Below, one piece after another: positions 14,634-15,318 of a stretch of 15,318 nucleotides of DNA (the stretch's first letter is position 1; each line of letters opens with the position of its first letter). The DNA comes from Scatosoma sp045654025 (GTDB lineage: Bacteria > Bacillota > Clostridia > Christensenellales > Borkfalkiaceae): positions 1-15,318 of the forward strand of contig JAZOMO010000028.1 in assembly GCA_045654025.1 (NCBI GenBank). The letters are read 5' to 3'. The notes under the pieces were generated by a model. The model did not search any database and was not told the DNA's origin. It saw nothing but the letters and a program-made list of their open reading frames with translations. A program made the translations under genes and the position numbers.

Positions 14634-14707
14634 TTGAACTTCCCCCCTTAAGCAGGTTTAATTTATAATTTTTGTATTAATTTTATATTTTCAATAGCAT
14701 TTTTATT

Positions 14708-14736
14708 ATTATACAATTTTTTTCTGAAAAAATCAA
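14708..14736 (-). promoter_or_regulatory. Sigma-A-type promoter of the HNH operon
   Basis: On the minus strand: TTGATT (14736-14731), a 17-base spacer, and a perfect TATAAT (14713-14708). The start would be near 14701, leaving a leader of about 65 bases before the GTG at 14633. The leader is very A+T-rich. Confidence 0.82.
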
Positions 14737-14808
14737 GTGCTTCTATCATTTAGCATCAAGTTTACTAAATCCATTCCCTTTTCTTTGTTTACTGCGTAGC
14801 AAAATTTG

Positions 14809-14838
14809 AGAGGTGACGGTTGATTTTCCGCCACCCCT
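14809..14838 (-). terminator. Terminator-like hairpin after the coupled kinase operon
   Basis: Read on the minus strand, AGGGGTGGCGG (14838-14828) pairs with CCGTCACCTCT (14819-14809) over 11 positions with two wobbles and an 8-nt loop. Only TTTT within CAAATTTTG follows, so it is a weak U tract. It lies between the 65-residue gene and the HNH promoter. Confidence 0.55.
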
Positions 14839-14876
14839 TGTCTTTTATTATCATCCCGATAAATTGGAATTTGTCG

Positions 14877-15074
14877 TTATAAATCAATCTTGATTTCGTA
14901 TTGGTCATCAATAAGAATATAGTTTGAATTATGTCTTTTCGCAAGTGCCAAGACTTCTGCATTATCTGCCAATACACTCTCCATTGTACACCATTCATCA
15001 TCCAAACGATTTTCAATGGCATTTGCATATTTCTTTATGTTATTAAAGTGGTTTCTGATATATTTCTCGCTCAT
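14877..15074 (-). CDS. Small 65-residue protein coupled to a kinase-like gene
   Basis: The ATG at 15074-15072 shares one base with the stop of the preceding gene (TAATG), a usual sign of translational coupling. The protein is soluble and acidic, with a helical first half (NNIKKYANAIENRL, 11-24), a DEWCTMESVLADN segment (26-38) and a final NYILIDDQYEIKI strand (51-63). I do not recognise a family with certainty. It could be a regulator or partner of the kinase-like protein, or a remnant of a larger one. The short length, together with the good overlap with its neighbour, argues for a real gene. Confidence 0.55.
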   Translation of the reverse strand: MSEKYIRNHFNNIKKYANAIENRLDDEWCTMESVLADNAEVLALAKRHNSNYILIDDQYEIKIDL

Positions 15075-15318
15075 TACAAGGCAGAAATATTTGATGCTTT
15101 CAAGATAATCTCATTGGCAATCATAGCCACGGTTTTTGCATTGGTATCAATTTTAATGGTATTGAGTGCTTGATACATCGGTATTCTTGCTATGCTTCTC
15201 TCAATTACATCTTCAGAGCGAAAACCTCTTTTTACATCCATTGATAATCTTTCACACAGAGTCTTTTCATCCGCTACAAGCGAGACGCATTTCACCTCAC
15301 AGTTCTGTGTATCCAGTT
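15074..15318 (-). CDS. P-loop kinase/AAA-like protein, C-terminal fragment (truncated by window edge)
   Basis: The frame is open through the right edge, so the start lies beyond it; the GTG at 15295 is internal. The visible ~80 residues contain a beta strand (CEVKCVSLVAD), then TLCERLSMDVKRGFR and VIERSIARIPMYQAL (helical lid with Arg residues), and finally a NTIKIDTNAKT strand before a closing helix. This arrangement matches the C-terminal half of small P-loop kinase-like ATPases (shikimate-kinase/chloramphenicol-phosphotransferase-like) of Clostridia, where Arg residues of the lid contact phosphates and 'TIKIDT' ends the core sheet. The Walker A is outside the window, so activity cannot be judged. 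It is the upstream partner of the 65-residue gene. Confidence 0.7.
   Translation of the reverse strand, partial: LDTQNCEVKCVSLVADEKTLCERLSMDVKRGFRSEDVIERSIARIPMYQALNTIKIDTNAKTVAMIANEIILKASNISAL

Noticed and set aside
14789..15028. 79-codon minus-strand frame overlapping the 65-residue gene
   Set aside because: It is a frame-shifted reading of the coupled small gene, runs through the terminator-like hairpin, and has a Trp/Met/Ile-rich product without family resemblance.
12606..15318. A downstream copy of the tRNA-Pro 3' end as the far attachment site of the island
   Set aside because: I found no second copy of the T-arm/acceptor sequence to the right of the tRNA within the window. If it exists it lies beyond position 15318.

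Overview
The window looks like a chromosomal segment of a low-to-moderate G+C member of the Bacillota, most likely an uncultured Clostridia-type gut lineage. The signs are GGAGG-type ribosome binding sites, GTG starts, sigma-A-like promoters (TTGACA/TATAAT with TGn extensions), strong intrinsic terminators, a lipoprotein substrate-binding protein with a Ser/Gly linker, and a tRNA gene that encodes its own CCA. No taxon can be fixed from the sequence alone.

Left (1-1980): the 3' part of tldD and all of the pmbA/tldE partner, an intracellular TldD/TldE protease pair, closed by a strong terminator. Centre (1981-11490): a complete oligopeptide/dipeptide-type ABC importer (binding protein, two permeases, two ATPases) plus a small DUF3899-like membrane protein, with its own promoter, a 5' leader stem-loop, a hairpin after the binding-protein gene that overlaps a possible internal promoter, and a terminal hairpin. 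Four of the five transporter subunits are much longer than normal. The binding protein and the OppC permease carry extra extracellular segments, and OppD (about 400 extra residues) and OppF (about 70) carry extra helical cytoplasmic segments at different points of the nucleotide-binding fold. OppD has also lost all four C-terminal cysteines that in relatives hold an Fe-S cluster. This elaborated transporter is the most remarkable thing in the window.

Right-centre (11500-12720): thymidine kinase (tdk) with its own promoter, then a strong promoter followed by a 5' half-tRNA-Pro-like sequence sitting in nested, mutually exclusive inverted repeats, and finally an intact tRNA-Pro(CGG) with a perfect terminator.

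Right (12720-15318): a clearly more A+T-rich accessory segment, all on the minus strand. It holds a two-gene operon (an HNH endonuclease followed by a protein with a possible HEPN/Abi-like C-terminus), plausibly a defence module parked beside the tRNA gene, and the end of a second operon: a P-loop-kinase-like C-terminal fragment translationally coupled to a 65-residue protein. The change of base composition immediately after the tRNA gene suggests an integrated island whose far end lies outside the window.
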